Part shown: positions 8,330-16,556 of the stretch, in pieces
Layout of the letters: every line of letters starts with the position of its first letter
Numbering within the stretch: position 1 is the first letter of the stretch
From: Sulfurisoma sp963709555
Lineage (GTDB): Bacteria; Pseudomonadota; Gammaproteobacteria; Burkholderiales; Rhodocyclaceae
NCBI GenBank assembly: GCA_963709555.1
Contig: CAVPWR010000008.1
Span: 496,001-560,000, forward strand
Reading direction: 5' to 3'
DNA length: 64,000 nucleotides
The notes under the pieces: model-generated
Told to the model about the DNA's origin: nothing
Seen by the model: only the letters and a program-made list of their open reading frames with translations
Database searches by the model: none
Translations under genes and position numbers: made by a program

Positions 8330-9220
8330 TTACTGCAGCTGCTGGATGCCGGCCAGCAGCCAGCCCTTGCTGCCGTCGCTGGGTTTGACCAGATGCCAGA
8401 CCTCGTCGATCGCCTCGACTGGGCCGTCGCGGTCCTCGCGGATGGAACCGCCGAAGCGGACACTGACGACGTAGCGGCTGTCCTCCTCCACCACCTCGAT
8501 GACGTCGGCCTCGATGGCGACGACGTCGGTTTCCTGCGTGGCACCACCGCGTTCGGAGATGTTCATGCGGATCTCGGCGTACATCTCGGGAGTGGTGAAC
8601 TCGCGGATGTCGTCGAGGTTGCCGGCGTCGTTCGCCGCCTGCAGCCGGATGAAGTTGACCTTGGCGTTGCGGACGAAGCCGGCGACGTCGAAGTCGGCAG
8701 GGATGCGGCCAGCGGCAGCCGCCGGCGCGGCGGCGGAACCGGGCATCGCGACGTCGAAGGCGCGGGGTGCCGTGCCGGCGTTGGCCGCGCTGCTGGCGGC
8801 GTACTGCAGGCCGCCCGCTGCCGGCTGCTGCGCAGCGGCACGACGCCGCATGATGAAGCCGATGGCCACCATCACCGCCATGACCAGCAGGCCGATCATC
8901 AGCATGGAGGCCAGTTCCTCGCCGAAGCCGAAGTGGGAGGCGAGCGCGGCCAGGCCGAGGCCGGCGGCGAGGCCGGCGAGCGGGCCCATCCACGAACGCT
9001 TGGGTTGCGCCTGCGCCGCGCCAGCCGCTGCCGGGGCCTTGGCCGACGCCGTCGAGGCGGCGGGGGCCGGTGCTGCGCTGGGGGCCTTGTCGGGCGCAGT
9101 CATCTGGCGTTGCATGCCGGCGGACTTGCCGGCGCCGAGGCGTTTGGCCGCTTCGGCATCGCCGGCGGTGATGGTGAGGCCGAGGGAAAGGACAACGGCC
9201 AGTAGCGAGAGCGTCTTCAT
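8330..9220 (-). CDS. Tim44-like domain membrane protein
   Basis: 296 aa. An N-terminal signal peptide (MKTLSLLAVVLSLGLTITAG) is followed by an Ala/Pro-rich linker, two hydrophobic segments with small residues (PLAGLAAGLGLAALASHFGFG; MLMIGLLVMAVMVAIGFIM, roughly residues 79-125), another Ala-rich linker and a C-terminal Tim44-like fold (about 170-296) with VRNAKVNFIRLQAAND and EVWHLVKPSDGSKGWLLAGI. In bacteria this domain is found in envelope proteins of uncertain role. It stands alone on the minus strand, convergent with the hupK-like gene. Confidence 0.85.
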   Translation of the reverse strand: MKTLSLLAVVLSLGLTITAGDAEAAKRLGAGKSAGMQRQMTAPDKAPSAAPAPAASTASAKAPAAAGAAQAQPKRSWMGPLAGLAAGLGLAALASHFGFGEELASMLMIGLLVMAVMVAIGFIMRRRAAAQQPAAGGLQYAASSAANAGTAPRAFDVAMPGSAAAPAAAAGRIPADFDVAGFVRNAKVNFIRLQAANDAGNLDDIREFTTPEMYAEIRMNISERGGATQETDVVAIEADVIEVVEEDSRYVVSVRFGGSIREDRDGPVEAIDEVWHLVKPSDGSKGWLLAGIQQLQ

Positions 9221-9338
9221 GTATGTCTCCTGTCGGTATGGTTGCGACGGCGACAGGTTAGCTCGTCCTCAATGCAAATAAAAACAGAAAGATTGGTAAT
9301 GAGTGATCGAAAAAAACTTACGGTATCGCGCGCCGGGA

Positions 9339-9620
9339 TCAGGCGCGCCGGTCCCCCGGCGGTGGCGCCAGGCCGGCGGCCGGCGGATCTGCCATCAGTC
9401 GCAGGGCGATGAAAATGCCGATGAGGACATTGCCGAGGGCGAAGGCGGCCAGCATCAGGGTGACGGCGACTGGCAGGTCGTGGGCACGCAGGACAAACGA
9501 AATCGCCGACGAGAGAGCGTTGAGCAGGATCAGCAGCCAGAACAGCGGATTGCGGGGCTGGATCAGGCGCGACAGCTTCAATGGCTGACTCGTTTCCTGC
9601 CGCTGCGGTTTTCCGCGCAA
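9339..9620 (-). CDS. Small two-helix membrane protein, unknown
   Basis: 93 aa. Two hydrophobic stretches are visible (NPLFWLLILLNALSSAISFVL, about residues 24-44, and VAVTLMLAAFALGNVLIGIFI, about 51-71, each given within limits), with a basic N-terminus and a Pro-rich tail. No family recognised. It lies 45 bp beyond the stop of the terC-like gene on the same strand. Coding potential is moderate: the helices are convincing, but the gene is short and the ATG lacks a strong ribosome site. Confidence 0.5.
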   Translation of the reverse strand: MRGKPQRQETSQPLKLSRLIQPRNPLFWLLILLNALSSAISFVLRAHDLPVAVTLMLAAFALGNVLIGIFIALRLMADPPAAGLAPPPGDRRA

Positions 9621-9665
9621 GTGTGCCGGACGGGGGCAAACAGGGGCATTGCGCGCAACGCCCCT

Positions 9666-10415
9666 TCAGCTCGATTCGCGGACATACGGCTCGCGCAGCT
9701 CGACCGGCTTCACCACCTTCTTGCGCATGCGGATGTTGAGCATCTCGACGCCGACCGAGAAGGCCATGGCGAAGTAGATGTAGCCCTTCGGCACATGGTG
9801 GCCGAAGCCGTCCGCGATCAGCACGACGCCGACGACGACGAGGAATGACAGCGCCAGCATCTTGATGGTCGGGTGGTCCGAGACGAAGCGGCCGATGGCG
9901 CCGGCGAACAGCATCATCAGGCCGACCGAGACGACCACGGCGGCGATCATCACCGCCACCTCGCTGACCATGCCGACGGCGGTGATGATCGAGTCGAGCG
10001 AGAAGACCAGGTCGATCACCATGATCTGGGCGATGACGCCGGCGAAGCTGGCGGCGACGGAGCGCGATTCCGCGCCTTCTTCGCCCTCGAGCAGCTGGTG
10101 CACCTCGCCGGTGCTCTTCCAGATCAGGAACAGGCCGCCGGAAATCAGGATCAGGTCGCGCCCCGAGATCTCGAAGCTGGTCACCGTGAATACCGGCTCG
10201 GTCAGGCCGACGATCCAGGACAGCAGCAGCAGCAGCGCGATGCGCATGAACATCGCCAGGAACAGGCCGATGCGGCGGGCCAGCTCCTGCTTTTCCTTCG
10301 GCAGCTTGTCGACGAGGATGGAAATGAAAATGATGTTGTCGATGCCGAGGACGAGCTCCAGCGCGGTCAGCGTGAAGAAGGCGATCCAGATTTCGGGGTT
10401 GAGCAGGAGTTCCAT
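9666..10415 (-). CDS. TerC family integral membrane protein
   Basis: 249 aa with about seven transmembrane helices. TerC-family hallmarks are both present: LELVLGIDNIIFISILVDKL near residue 18 and IDLVFSLDSIITAVGM in the middle, with acidic residues inside helices typical of metal-ion-related TerC/Alx/YkoY proteins. The proposed roles for the family are manganese export or metalation of exported proteins. The segment between the two repeats is hydrophilic (EVHQLLEGEEGAESRS). It lies downstream of htpX on the same strand but about 90 bp away. No yybP-ykoY-type leader was recognised. Confidence 0.9.
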   Translation of the reverse strand: MELLLNPEIWIAFFTLTALELVLGIDNIIFISILVDKLPKEKQELARRIGLFLAMFMRIALLLLLSWIVGLTEPVFTVTSFEISGRDLILISGGLFLIWKSTGEVHQLLEGEEGAESRSVAASFAGVIAQIMVIDLVFSLDSIITAVGMVSEVAVMIAAVVVSVGLMMLFAGAIGRFVSDHPTIKMLALSFLVVVGVVLIADGFGHHVPKGYIYFAMAFSVGVEMLNIRMRKKVVKPVELREPYVRESS

Positions 10416-10508
10416 GATGGCGAGATGTCGGGCGGTTAACGTGAAACCGGCTCCCTCGATGCGGAAGCCGGTGGCGGCGGTGGTGGCTGGTAGTGCGTAC
10501 GGCGTGCG

Positions 10509-11390
10509 TCAGTGCGCGCGGCTGGCGAGCGCGGCGATGCGCTCTTCCAGCGGCGGGTGGCTGGAGAACAGCGCCATCCAGCCCGGGCGGCCGTTGATGC
10601 CGGCGGTGGCGACGTTCTGCGGCAGCTCGCCCGCTTCCATGCCGCCGAGGCGGCGCAGCGCGGCCATCATCGGCTGCGGCGTGCCCATCAGCTGCGCGGC
10701 GCCGGCATCGGCGCGGAATTCGCGCTGGCGCGAGAACCACATGACGACGATGCTGGCGAGGATGCCGAAGACGATGTCGCAGACCACGACGGTGACCATG
10801 TAGCCGATGCCGGGGCCGGAGGACTCGGAGTCGCCCCGGCGCAGGAAGGAATCGACCAGATAGCCGACGACGCGGGCGAGGAAAAAGACGAAGGTGTTGA
10901 CCACACCCTGGATCAGGGTCAGCGTCACCATGTCGCCGTTGGCGATGTGGGCCACCTCGTGGGCGATCACCGCCTCGGCCTCCTCGCGCGTCATGGTCTG
11001 CAGCAGGCCGGTCGAAACCGCGACCAGAGAGCTGCTGCGGCTGGCGCCGGTGGCGAAGGCGTTGGGCTCGCCCTCGTAGATCGCCACCTCGGGCATCGGC
11101 AGGCCGGCCTTTTCGGAAAAGCGGCGCACGGTGTCGACCAGCCAGAATTCGCTCGAGTTCTGCGGCGACTCGATGACGCGGGCGCCGGTGCTCCACTTGG
11201 CGATGGTCTTCGACATCCACAGCGACAGGAAGGAGCCGCCGAAGCCCATGATCGCGGCGAAAAACAGCAACTTGCCGAGGTCGAGGCCAGTGCCGGTAAA
11301 GAACCTGTTGGCGCCGGTGAGCGTGGTGACAATGCCCAGCACGAGCATGATGGCGAGGTTGGTGCCGATGAGCAGCATGACGCGCTTCAT
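10509..11390 (-). CDS. htpX: Membrane-bound zinc metalloprotease HtpX
   Basis: 293 aa, the same length as E. coli HtpX. M48 protease for quality control of membrane proteins. Two N-terminal transmembrane helices (residues 5-27, 35-55), the zinc site AVIAHEVAHIANGD near residues 135-148, two further helices, and the family C-terminus with SSHPPLEERIAAL. A strong ribosome site (AAGGAG) lies ahead of the ATG. It is divergent from nhaR across a 110-bp AT-rich gap. Confidence 0.95.
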   Translation of the reverse strand: MKRVMLLIGTNLAIMLVLGIVTTLTGANRFFTGTGLDLGKLLFFAAIMGFGGSFLSLWMSKTIAKWSTGARVIESPQNSSEFWLVDTVRRFSEKAGLPMPEVAIYEGEPNAFATGASRSSSLVAVSTGLLQTMTREEAEAVIAHEVAHIANGDMVTLTLIQGVVNTFVFFLARVVGYLVDSFLRRGDSESSGPGIGYMVTVVVCDIVFGILASIVVMWFSRQREFRADAGAAQLMGTPQPMMAALRRLGGMEAGELPQNVATAGINGRPGWMALFSSHPPLEERIAALASRAH

Positions 11391-11474
11391 GGAATAACTC
11401 CTTCGAGAACTTACGAATGCACTAGTCTAAATATCCTGGAGACATCGCGCAAATCGAATATTATTTAACTAACA

Positions 11475-11489
11475 ATCGAAAATTACGAT
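11475..11489. promoter_or_regulatory. LysR-type inverted repeat upstream of nhaR
   Basis: ATCG-AAAATTA-CGAT, an interrupted dyad with the spacing of LysR-family boxes, lies 12 bp before the nhaR start in the AT-rich divergent htpX-nhaR gap. It would suit autoregulation by the adjacent LysR protein. This is inference from position and symmetry only. Confidence 0.35.
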
Positions 11490-11500
11490 ATATCAATCCG

Positions 11501-12424
11501 ATGGCGAATCTCAACTACAAGCACCTGCGCTATTTCTGGATGGTGGCCAAGGCCGGCAGCATCGCGCGCGCCAGCGAGCGGTTGCACCTGACGCCGCAGT
11601 CGATCAGCGGCCAGCTGGGGGAATTCGAGGCGGCACTGGGCGTCGATCTGTTCCGCCGCGTCGGGCGCGGCCTCGAACTGACCGAAACGGGGCAACGCAT
11701 GCTCGGCTACGCCGAACAGATTTTCGCCCTCGGCGACGAAATGCTCGAGTCGGTGCAGGACGATTCGGTACAGAGCATGCCGTTCCGCGTCGGCATCGCC
11801 GACTCGGTGCCGAAGATGGTGGCCTACCGCCTGGTCGAGCCATCGCTGCGGCTCGACGAGCCGGTCCGCCTGATCTGCCGCGAAGGGCGGCTGGCCACCT
11901 TGCTCGGCGACCTGGCGGTGCACCGCCTCGACATGGTGATCGCCGACCGGCCGATGCCCGAGAACCTCAACGTGCGTGGCTACGACCACTTCCTCGGCGA
12001 GAGCGGCGTCACGGTGTTCGGCGCCCCAGCCTTACTGGGGCGGGCGGAGCGTCCCTTCCCGCAGCTGCTCGACGGCACGCCCTTCCTCCTGCCTGGTGCC
12101 GATGTCGCCCTGCACGCGCGGCTGATGCGCTGGTTCGAGGCGCAGCGGCTGCACCCGCGCATCGTCGGCGAATTCGACGACAGCGCGCTGCTGATGGCCT
12201 TCGGCCAGGTCGGCGCCGGCCTGTTCGTGGCACCGACGGCGATCGAAAGCCACATCGTCGAACAGCACCATGTCCAGGTGATCGGCCGCATCGAGGCGGT
12301 GCGCGAACAGATCTTCGCCATCACCACCGAGCGCCGCCTGACCCATCCGATCACCGCGGCCATCTGCCAGCTGGCCCAGCATGACATTTTCGGCAGCGCA
12401 CCGGCGCGGCGGAAGAAGAAATGA
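11501..12424 (+). CDS. nhaR: LysR family regulator, NhaR-like
   Basis: 307 aa. An N-terminal winged helix-turn-helix starting NYKHLRYFWMVAKAGSIARA with the NhaR-type stretch LTPQSISGQLGEFE, followed by a LysR substrate-binding domain. NhaR in enterics activates the Na+/H+ antiporter gene nhaA in response to sodium. No antiporter lies nearby, so the target here is unknown. The divergent neighbour is htpX. The C-terminus ends in a short basic run (APARRKKK). Confidence 0.85.
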   Translation: MANLNYKHLRYFWMVAKAGSIARASERLHLTPQSISGQLGEFEAALGVDLFRRVGRGLELTETGQRMLGYAEQIFALGDEMLESVQDDSVQSMPFRVGIADSVPKMVAYRLVEPSLRLDEPVRLICREGRLATLLGDLAVHRLDMVIADRPMPENLNVRGYDHFLGESGVTVFGAPALLGRAERPFPQLLDGTPFLLPGADVALHARLMRWFEAQRLHPRIVGEFDDSALLMAFGQVGAGLFVAPTAIESHIVEQHHVQVIGRIEAVREQIFAITTERRLTHPITAAICQLAQHDIFGSAPARRKKK

Positions 12425-12457
12425 AATCGCCTTGGTCGCGCCGGGATTGCTGCGTTA

Positions 12458-13132
12458 TCAGTCGCTGCTGTTCATGAAGCCGAGCAGTTGCAGCAGGCTG
12501 GTGAAGAGGTTGAATATGGAAACGAACAGGGTCACGGTGGCCATGACATAGTTGGTCTCGCCGCCGTGGATGATGTTGCTCGTTTCATAGAGGATCAGTC
12601 CCGACATCAGCAGCACGAAGGCGGCGGAAACGGTCAGCGACAGCGCCGGGATCTCGAAGAAGATCGCGGCGAGCCCGGCGAGGAAGGCGAGCAGGATGCC
12701 GACCATGAGGAAGCCGCCCATGAAGCTGAAGTCCTTGCGCGTGGTCAGGGCGTAGCCGGAAAGGCCGAGGAAGATCGCGGCGGTGCCGGCCATGGCCATC
12801 ATCACGGTCTGGCCGCCGTTGGGCAGGCCGAGGTAGTGGCTGACGATGGGGCCGAGGGTATAGCCCATGAAACCGGTCAGGGCGAAGACCGACACCAGAC
12901 CCCAGCCGCTGTTGCGCAGCTTGGTGGTGGCGAAGAGCAGGCCGAAGTAGCCGACCAGGGTGATGATCAGTCCGGGATGCGGCAACTTCATCGCCACCGC
13001 GGCGGCGGCGGCGACGGCAGCGAACAGCAGCGTCATCGACAGCAGCATGTAGGTGTTGCGGATCACCTTGTTGGTGGCCAGCACGGATTCGCTGCCGCCG
13101 TGGGGCAGGACAATGGCTTGCAGGTTCTTCAT
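12458..13132 (-). CDS. Bax inhibitor-1/YccA family membrane protein
   Basis: 224 aa, seven hydrophobic helices from about residue 25 to the end. The start sequence MKNLQAIVLPHGG and NKVIRNTYMLLSMTLLF match the proteobacterial YccA-type subgroup of the BI-1 family, whose members modulate FtsH and ion leakage. The C-terminus LYETSNIIHGGETNYVMATV is characteristic. It is convergent with nhaR. An inverted repeat lies about 70 bp upstream of its start. Confidence 0.9.
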   Translation of the reverse strand: MKNLQAIVLPHGGSESVLATNKVIRNTYMLLSMTLLFAAVAAAAAVAMKLPHPGLIITLVGYFGLLFATTKLRNSGWGLVSVFALTGFMGYTLGPIVSHYLGLPNGGQTVMMAMAGTAAIFLGLSGYALTTRKDFSFMGGFLMVGILLAFLAGLAAIFFEIPALSLTVSAAFVLLMSGLILYETSNIIHGGETNYVMATVTLFVSIFNLFTSLLQLLGFMNSSD

Positions 13133-13200
13133 CGGGTTTCCTCGCTATCGGTAACTGGACGGTTTACGGATCAATGCAGTCAGATTGTAGGGGCGTGACT

Positions 13201-13231
13201 TATCCAAATCCAGTCGATTAGTATTTGGATA
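13201..13231. promoter_or_regulatory. 9-bp inverted repeat upstream of the BI-1 gene
   Basis: TATCCAAAT (13201-13209) and ATTTGGATA (13223-13231), perfect complements with a 13-nt spacer, sit in the 173-bp AT-rich gap between the BI-1 gene start and the MFS stop, both on the minus strand. They could be an operator for the BI-1 gene or a hairpin ending the MFS transcript. There is no adjacent T-run, which favours an operator. Confidence 0.4.
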
Positions 13232-13305
13232 TACATCGAAAAAGTCGACGTATTTAGGGGCTGCCGGGGGGCTGCCGGGCGCAGCCGATCCAGCCCCGGC
13301 TTTCC

Positions 13306-14533
13306 CTACTTCTGGTTATCCCTTGCGGACAGGGCCTCGTCTGCAATGGCACCGGAGGCCCGGCGCGAAGCTCGCTGCCGCCACCACAGCATCATTGTGG
13401 CGATGGCGGTGATGGTCACGGCCGGAATGGCGATCAGGTTCAGGGTGTTCCAGCCCTCGCCAGTGATGAGTACGCCGCTGGAGAGCGAGGTGATGCCCTG
13501 CACGGCGAAGACGAGGAAGTCGTTGAAGCCCTGCGCCTTGGCCTTTTCCTCCGGGCGGTAGGTCTCGGTCAGCAGCGTGGTGCCGCCGATGTAGAGGAAG
13601 TTCCAGCCGACGCCGAGCAGGGTCAGTGCCCACCAGAAATGCATCACCGAGGCGCCGGAAAGCGCGATGGCGATGCAAGCAAAGTTCAGCAGCGCGCCGG
13701 TAAACAGTATCGGCAGGGTACCGAAGCGACGGATCAGGTGGCCGGTGAAGAAGGACGGCGCGAACATGCCGATGACGTGCCATTCGAGGACGAAGGCCGC
13801 ATCGGCGAAGGGATAGCGGCAGAGGTCCATGGCAATCGGCGTCGCCGTCATCAGCAGGTTCATCACGCCGTAGCCGCAGGCAGCCGCGAGCACGGCGACG
13901 ATGAACCTAGGCTGGCGAGCGATCTCGGCCAGCGGCCGGCCTTTGGCGTGCTGCTCGGTGCTGGACAGCGGCGGGATGTCGAGGCGGCTGGCGAGCAGCA
14001 GCGAGAGAAAGGCGAACACCGCCAGCACCAGGTAGCTGGCCATGAAGGTCGGCTCGAGTAAGGTTCGCGTGTGCGTAGACAGCGCCGGCCCGATCACGCC
14101 GCCGAGGATGCCGCCGGCCAGGGTCAGCGAGATGGCGCGGCTCTTCCAGGTCGAACTCGGCGGCGTCGGCGGCGGCGAAGCGGTACTGCTGGCCGAAGGC
14201 GTTGTAGGCACCGGCCATCAGCGTGCCGCCGCAGAGCAGCCAGAAACTGCCGATGGAAACGGCGAAGGCGCTGGTCAGCGCGCCGGCCATGCCGAAGGTC
14301 GAGCCGAGCATGAAGCCTGCGCGGCGGCCGTGGCGCTTCATGAAGAAGGCGGCCGGCAGGGTGGTCAGCGCCGCGCCGATGACATAGGCGGTGACCGGGA
14401 AGGTCGCCAGCCACAAAGTCGGCGCCAGCGACACGCCGACCAGGCCGTTGACGGCGACGAGGGTGACGCCGTTGGTGAGGAGGAATCCTTGTGCTACGGC
14501 GAGGAGAAGAATGTTGCGTTGGGTAGCCCGCAT
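13306..14533 (-). CDS. MFS transporter with a frameshift near 14150
   Basis: About 400 aa, 12-helix major facilitator. The N-terminal half reads from ATG 14533 (MRATQRNILLLAVAQGFLL) to about 14155 (YRFAAADAA), and the C-terminal half continues one frame over (TWKSRAISLTLAGGILGGVI) to the stop at 13306. Both halves are typical of the same MFS group, including FMKRHGRRAGFMLG in the loop between helices 2 and 3. One indel therefore splits an otherwise complete gene. Whether it is genomic or a sequence error cannot be decided. The substrate is unknown. Confidence 0.8.
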
Positions 14534-14622
14534 CGGGACCCAGTGTAGCGGATGGGTCCCGCTTTAGCCGATAGGTTATATCCATTCACCTATCGGCAGG
14601 TTTTCGGGGAGCGGATACGCCG

Positions 14623-15150
14623 TCAGCGGCCGCCGCGGGCTCCACCGCCACCGCCACCGCCACCGCCACCGCCACCTGCGCCCTTACCCATGCCGCTTCC
14701 AAAGCCGCCAGCCTGGCCGCCACTATTGCCACCGCCTTGGCCAGAGCCTTGGCCACCGCCTTGGCCAGCGCCTTGACCACCGCCTTGGCCACCGCCTTGA
14801 CGCATTTCCTGATTTTGGTAGCGGTTCGCTTCGCGAGCCTGGTTCTGGGCTTGCTGTTGGTTACGCTTGGCTTCTTGCTCGGAGCGGCCCGCTTCGCGCT
14901 GTTCCTGTGTCAAGGCGGAGCGCTGTTCGCTGGCGCGAACCTGATCGCGCTCCTGCTGACGCGCTTGTTCACGAATGAGCTCGGCGCTCATGCCGGGATC
15001 CTGTTTTTGGACTTGCTGCCGAGTTTGATCGCGGGTCTGGGTTTGCACTTGGTCGCGATTGGTTGCAGGGGCGGGGACGTCCTGTCCCCAAGCCGCCGCT
15101 GTCGTGGCGAGACAGCCTACGATCGCCATAGTCATTCGGTTCGCTTTCAT
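14623..15150 (-). CDS. Exported Gln-rich/Gly-rich low-complexity protein
   Basis: 175 aa from MKANRMTMAIVGCLATTAAA, a clear signal peptide with cleavage likely after AAAWGQ. The middle (about 30-115) is Gln/Arg/Glu rich and charged, predicted helical (REQARQQERDQVRASEQR). The C-terminal 55 residues are almost only Gly, Gln and Ser, encoded by degenerate 12-bp repeats and then a (CCACCG)n hexanucleotide run at about 14640-14680. No family recognised. The start at 15150 is chosen over 15183 because the signal peptide begins there. The repeat lengths are multiples of three, so slippage would change length without breaking the frame. Confidence 0.65.
   Translation of the reverse strand: MKANRMTMAIVGCLATTAAAWGQDVPAPATNRDQVQTQTRDQTRQQVQKQDPGMSAELIREQARQQERDQVRASEQRSALTQEQREAGRSEQEAKRNQQQAQNQAREANRYQNQEMRQGGGQGGGQGAGQGGGQGSGQGGGNSGGQAGGFGSGMGKGAGGGGGGGGGGGGARGGR
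14640..14815. repeat. Simple-sequence repeats: (CCACCG)n and degenerate 12-mers
   Basis: A hexanucleotide run of CCACCG (about 14640-14680) is followed by degenerate 12-base units of the type CCTTGGCCACCG (about 14725-14810). They encode the Gly-rich tail of the exported protein on the minus strand. Unit lengths are multiples of three. Confidence 0.75.
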
Positions 15151-15265
15151 GATGTTCTCCGTCAATTGTTGGAATGAGTGCATGGATGCACCGAAGCGAA
15201 TGATGATTTCCCTCCGTCACGACAATATGTCAGCACGGTCACAATGTGTTTCGATTTGTAAGGGA

Positions 15266-16471
15266 TTATTCCGAGCGAAGCGCCTCCAGCGGATCGAGCA
15301 TCGCCGCATGGCGGGCCGGCATCACGCCGGCGACAAGGCCGATCAGGATGGCGGAAACCTCGGCGGCGATCGCGTAGCTCCATGGCGTGTGCACGGGCAG
15401 CGCCGGCACGGCGACGGCGAGGATGCCGGTGATGCCCCAGCCCAGCGCCAGGCCGGCGGCGCCGCCGAGGGCGGCGAGCACGGCGGCCTCGCCGAGGAAC
15501 AGCAGCAGGATGCCGCGCTGGGTGGCGCCGATGGCGCGCAGCAGGCCGATCTCGCCGGTGCGCTCGGACACTGCGATGGTGAGGATGGTGAGGATGCCGA
15601 CGCCGCCGACCAGCAGCGAGATGCCGCCGATGGCGCCGACGGCGAAGGTGATGGCATTGAGCACGGTGCCGAATACTTCCAGCATCTTCTGCTGCGGTGT
15701 GATGGTGAAGTCCTCGCGGCCGTGGCGCGCGACGAGCGTGCGGCGGATGCTCTCCTCGACCACTGGCAGCGGCGTGGTCGGGTCGTAGGTCAGGTGAATC
15801 TCGGCCAGGCTTTCGCGGTTGAACATTTCCAGCGCGCGGCCGACGGGGATGTAGACCGTGTCGTCGAGGTCGAAGCCGAGCACCTGGCCCTTGGGGGCCA
15901 TGACGCCGACGACGCGGTAGCGTTCGCCACCGACGCGGATGCGCGCACCGAGCGGGCTTTCGCCGGGGAACAGCTCCTGCGCCACCTTGGAGCCGAGCAC
16001 GACGAAGGCGCGCGCCGCGCGCGGGTCGTCGGCGGGCAGGTAGTCGCCGCTGGCGATCGTCATGCGCAGCGTGCGGTGGAAGGTATGGCCGGTGCCGTAG
16101 AGGGTGACGCGGCGCGAGCGCTTGCCGTTCTCGACGTCGGCATTGCCCTGCACCATGGGGTCGGACAGCAGGATGTGCGGCGCATTCTGGAGCGCGATGG
16201 CGTCCTCGATCGACAGCGGCCGCACGGTGTTGATCGCGCCCAGCCCGCCGCCGCCGTGGGTACTGGTCTTGCCCGGCTGGATGCCGATGAGGTTGGTGCC
16301 GAACTGGGTGAACTCGTCGATGACGAAGCGGTGCAGGCCCTCGCCGATGCTGGTGAGCAGGATCACCGCGGCGATGCCGACGGCGATGCCGAGCGCGGTG
16401 AGGAAGGTGCGCAGCCGGTGGGCGACCAGCGATTTCCAGGCGAAGCGGATGAAGTCGGCGGTGCGCATCAT
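15266..16471 (-). CDS. MacB-type ABC transporter permease
   Basis: About 401 aa. One N-terminal helix (FIRFAWKSLVAHRLRTFLTA), a large periplasmic MacB-core domain (about 45-280) and three C-terminal helices of the FtsX type (SLLVGGVGILTILTIAVSER; AAVLAALGGAAGLALGWGI). It ends with MLDPLEALRSE, the usual tail for this family. The start is one of two adjacent ATGs (16469-16471, 16466-16468) just after a GAGGG ribosome site; an upstream extension reads through a dispersed repeat and is rejected. It is paired with the homologous permease upstream. ATPase and adaptor lie about 5 kb away on the same strand, separated by two unrelated genes. Confidence 0.9.
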   Translation of the reverse strand: MMRTADFIRFAWKSLVAHRLRTFLTALGIAVGIAAVILLTSIGEGLHRFVIDEFTQFGTNLIGIQPGKTSTHGGGGLGAINTVRPLSIEDAIALQNAPHILLSDPMVQGNADVENGKRSRRVTLYGTGHTFHRTLRMTIASGDYLPADDPRAARAFVVLGSKVAQELFPGESPLGARIRVGGERYRVVGVMAPKGQVLGFDLDDTVYIPVGRALEMFNRESLAEIHLTYDPTTPLPVVEESIRRTLVARHGREDFTITPQQKMLEVFGTVLNAITFAVGAIGGISLLVGGVGILTILTIAVSERTGEIGLLRAIGATQRGILLLFLGEAAVLAALGGAAGLALGWGITGILAVAVPALPVHTPWSYAIAAEVSAILIGLVAGVMPARHAAMLDPLEALRSE

Positions 16472-16480
16472 GCCCTCGCT

Positions 16481-16551
16481 GGGCCGCCCCAAGAGGGCAT
16501 GCGCCCCCCCGTGGGGGGCAGCGAGTTGGGTTTGCGAGCGTGGGGAGCTAT
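16481..16551 (-). repeat. Dispersed palindromic element, copy 1 (between two ABC permease genes)
   Basis: On the transcribed (minus) strand this reads CTCCCCACGCTCGCAAAC, then a CTGCCCCCCACGGGGGGG hairpin, then CTTGGGGCGGCCC, ending 10 bp before the first permease ATG and just ahead of its GAGGG ribosome site. It fills most of the 85-bp gap between the two permease genes. Copies 2-4 (38789-38895, 40840-40903, 60841-60909) share the same blocks in the same order. Confidence 0.8.
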
Positions 16552-16556
16552 ATGGG

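Noticed and set aside
14640..14815. Possible CRISPR-like array
   Set aside because: The repeats are 6- and 12-bp coding units in a Gly-rich tail with no unique spacers and no cas genes nearby.
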